Assembly (NCBI GenBank): GCA_019245455.1
Contig: JAFARM010000418.1
Span: 1 to 6,698 of the forward strand
DNA length: 6,698 nt
Reading direction: 5' to 3'
Source of the DNA: Sphingomonadaceae bacterium
GTDB taxonomy: Bacteria > Pseudomonadota > Alphaproteobacteria > Sphingomonadales > Sphingomonadaceae
A model generated the notes under the pieces. The model searched no databases. It was given only the letters and a program-made list of their open reading frames with translations, and was not told the origin of the DNA. Both the position numbers and the translations under genes were made by a program. This document shows positions 6,263-6,698 of this stretch, piece after piece (the first letter of the stretch is position 1; each line of letters starts with the position of its first letter).

Positions 6263-6698
6263 CTAGGGCGCGGCGGCGGCCTTCGCGGAGCCGGCGGCGG
6301 CGGCATCGGGTGGCAGGTGCCTGGCGAGGAAGTCGAGCGTCGCCGTCAGCATCGCCGTTCGCGTCTCCCCGCGCGACAGCCAGTGGTCCTCGCTCGCCAG
6401 CGTGACGAACTCGGGCGGGTGCCCGGCCTTGGTCAGCGCCGCGGCCATGATCCTGCTCTGCTCATAGTTGACGACGGTGTCGTCCTTGCCGTGGATCAGG
6501 AGGACGGGCACGTCGACCTTGGCGGCGAGCTTCGCCGGCGAGATGGCGTCGAGCGCAGGGTCGCTGCGGCTCTTGGCACCCATGAAGCGCTGCCAGGAGC
6601 GCAGCGTCGAGTTGTTGCTGCCGGCCGTGAGGTCGGTCTCGTAGGCGAGCATGGCGCGCAGGTCGCCCGGCCCGGCGACGCTGACCGCGCAGCGATAG
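6263..6698 (-). CDS. S9 prolyl-oligopeptidase-like alpha/beta hydrolase, C-terminal part only
   Basis: The reading frame is open from the right window edge to TAG at 6263-6265, so the 5' part of the gene lies outside. The visible 144 residues begin YRCAVSVAGPGDLRAML, which in S9 peptidases follows shortly after the nucleophile-bearing GxSxGG motif; the Ser itself is therefore just beyond the edge. Two triad members are present: the second Asp of LLIHGKDDTVV (codon 6479-6481, fitting HGxxDxxV) and His in SEDHWLS (codon 6383-6385). The protein ends in an Ala-rich tail after the last helix (DFLARHLPPD). An ATG at 6650-6652 is internal, not the start, because conserved sequence continues upstream of it. 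The likely product is an acylaminoacyl- or dipeptidyl-peptidase-type enzyme, often secreted in sphingomonads; exact specificity cannot be told from the fragment. Confidence 0.88.
   Translation of the reverse strand, partial: YRCAVSVAGPGDLRAMLAYETDLTAGSNNSTLRSWQRFMGAKSRSDPALDAISPAKLAAKVDVPVLLIHGKDDTVVNYEQSRIMAAALTKAGHPPEFVTLASEDHWLSRGETRTAMLTATLDFLARHLPPDAAAAGSAKAAAAP

Overview
This is a very GC-rich window with strongly G/C-biased third codon positions. It reads as a chromosomal segment of an alphaproteobacterium, most plausibly a sphingomonad. The reasons are the composition, the flavour of the proteins (a short alphaproteobacterial-type agmatine deiminase, a signal-peptide M28 peptidase, an S9 peptidase with the usual sphingomonad wording), and dispersed palindromic repeats of the CCCCTCCCC/GGGGAGGGG and GTCATCCC kinds in three of its gaps. 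No single gene fixes the genus.

Layout: positions 1-280 hold no gene but two inverted-repeat elements (about 1-69 and 140-268). A rightward group follows: a secreted M28 zinc aminopeptidase (281-1954), agmatine deiminase aguA (GTG start at 1951, sharing a 4-base GTGA with the peptidase stop), a 440-base gap with a decayed repeat, two small hairpins and an AT-rich island, and then N-carbamoylputrescine amidase aguB (3366-4211). The 128-base convergent gap after aguB is almost filled by a third inverted-repeat element (4214-4329). On the minus strand come a YheS-type ABC-F ATPase (6226 down to 4340) and, 36 bases upstream of it, the C-terminal part of an S9 prolyl-oligopeptidase-like hydrolase whose gene runs off the right edge.

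How the genes work together: AguA turns agmatine into N-carbamoylputrescine and ammonia, and AguB turns that into putrescine, CO2 and ammonia, so both steps from agmatine to putrescine are present. The agmatine source (arginine decarboxylase or uptake) is not in the window. Why a secreted aminopeptidase is coupled to aguA is not shown by the sequence; supply of peptide-derived arginine is only a guess. The minus-strand pair looks like housekeeping (ribosome-associated ABC-F protein, peptidase).

I see no tRNA, rRNA, CRISPR array, transposase, phage gene or defence system, and no convincing new system. The points of interest are the repeat elements and their placement, the M28-aguA coupling, and the split between aguA and aguB.
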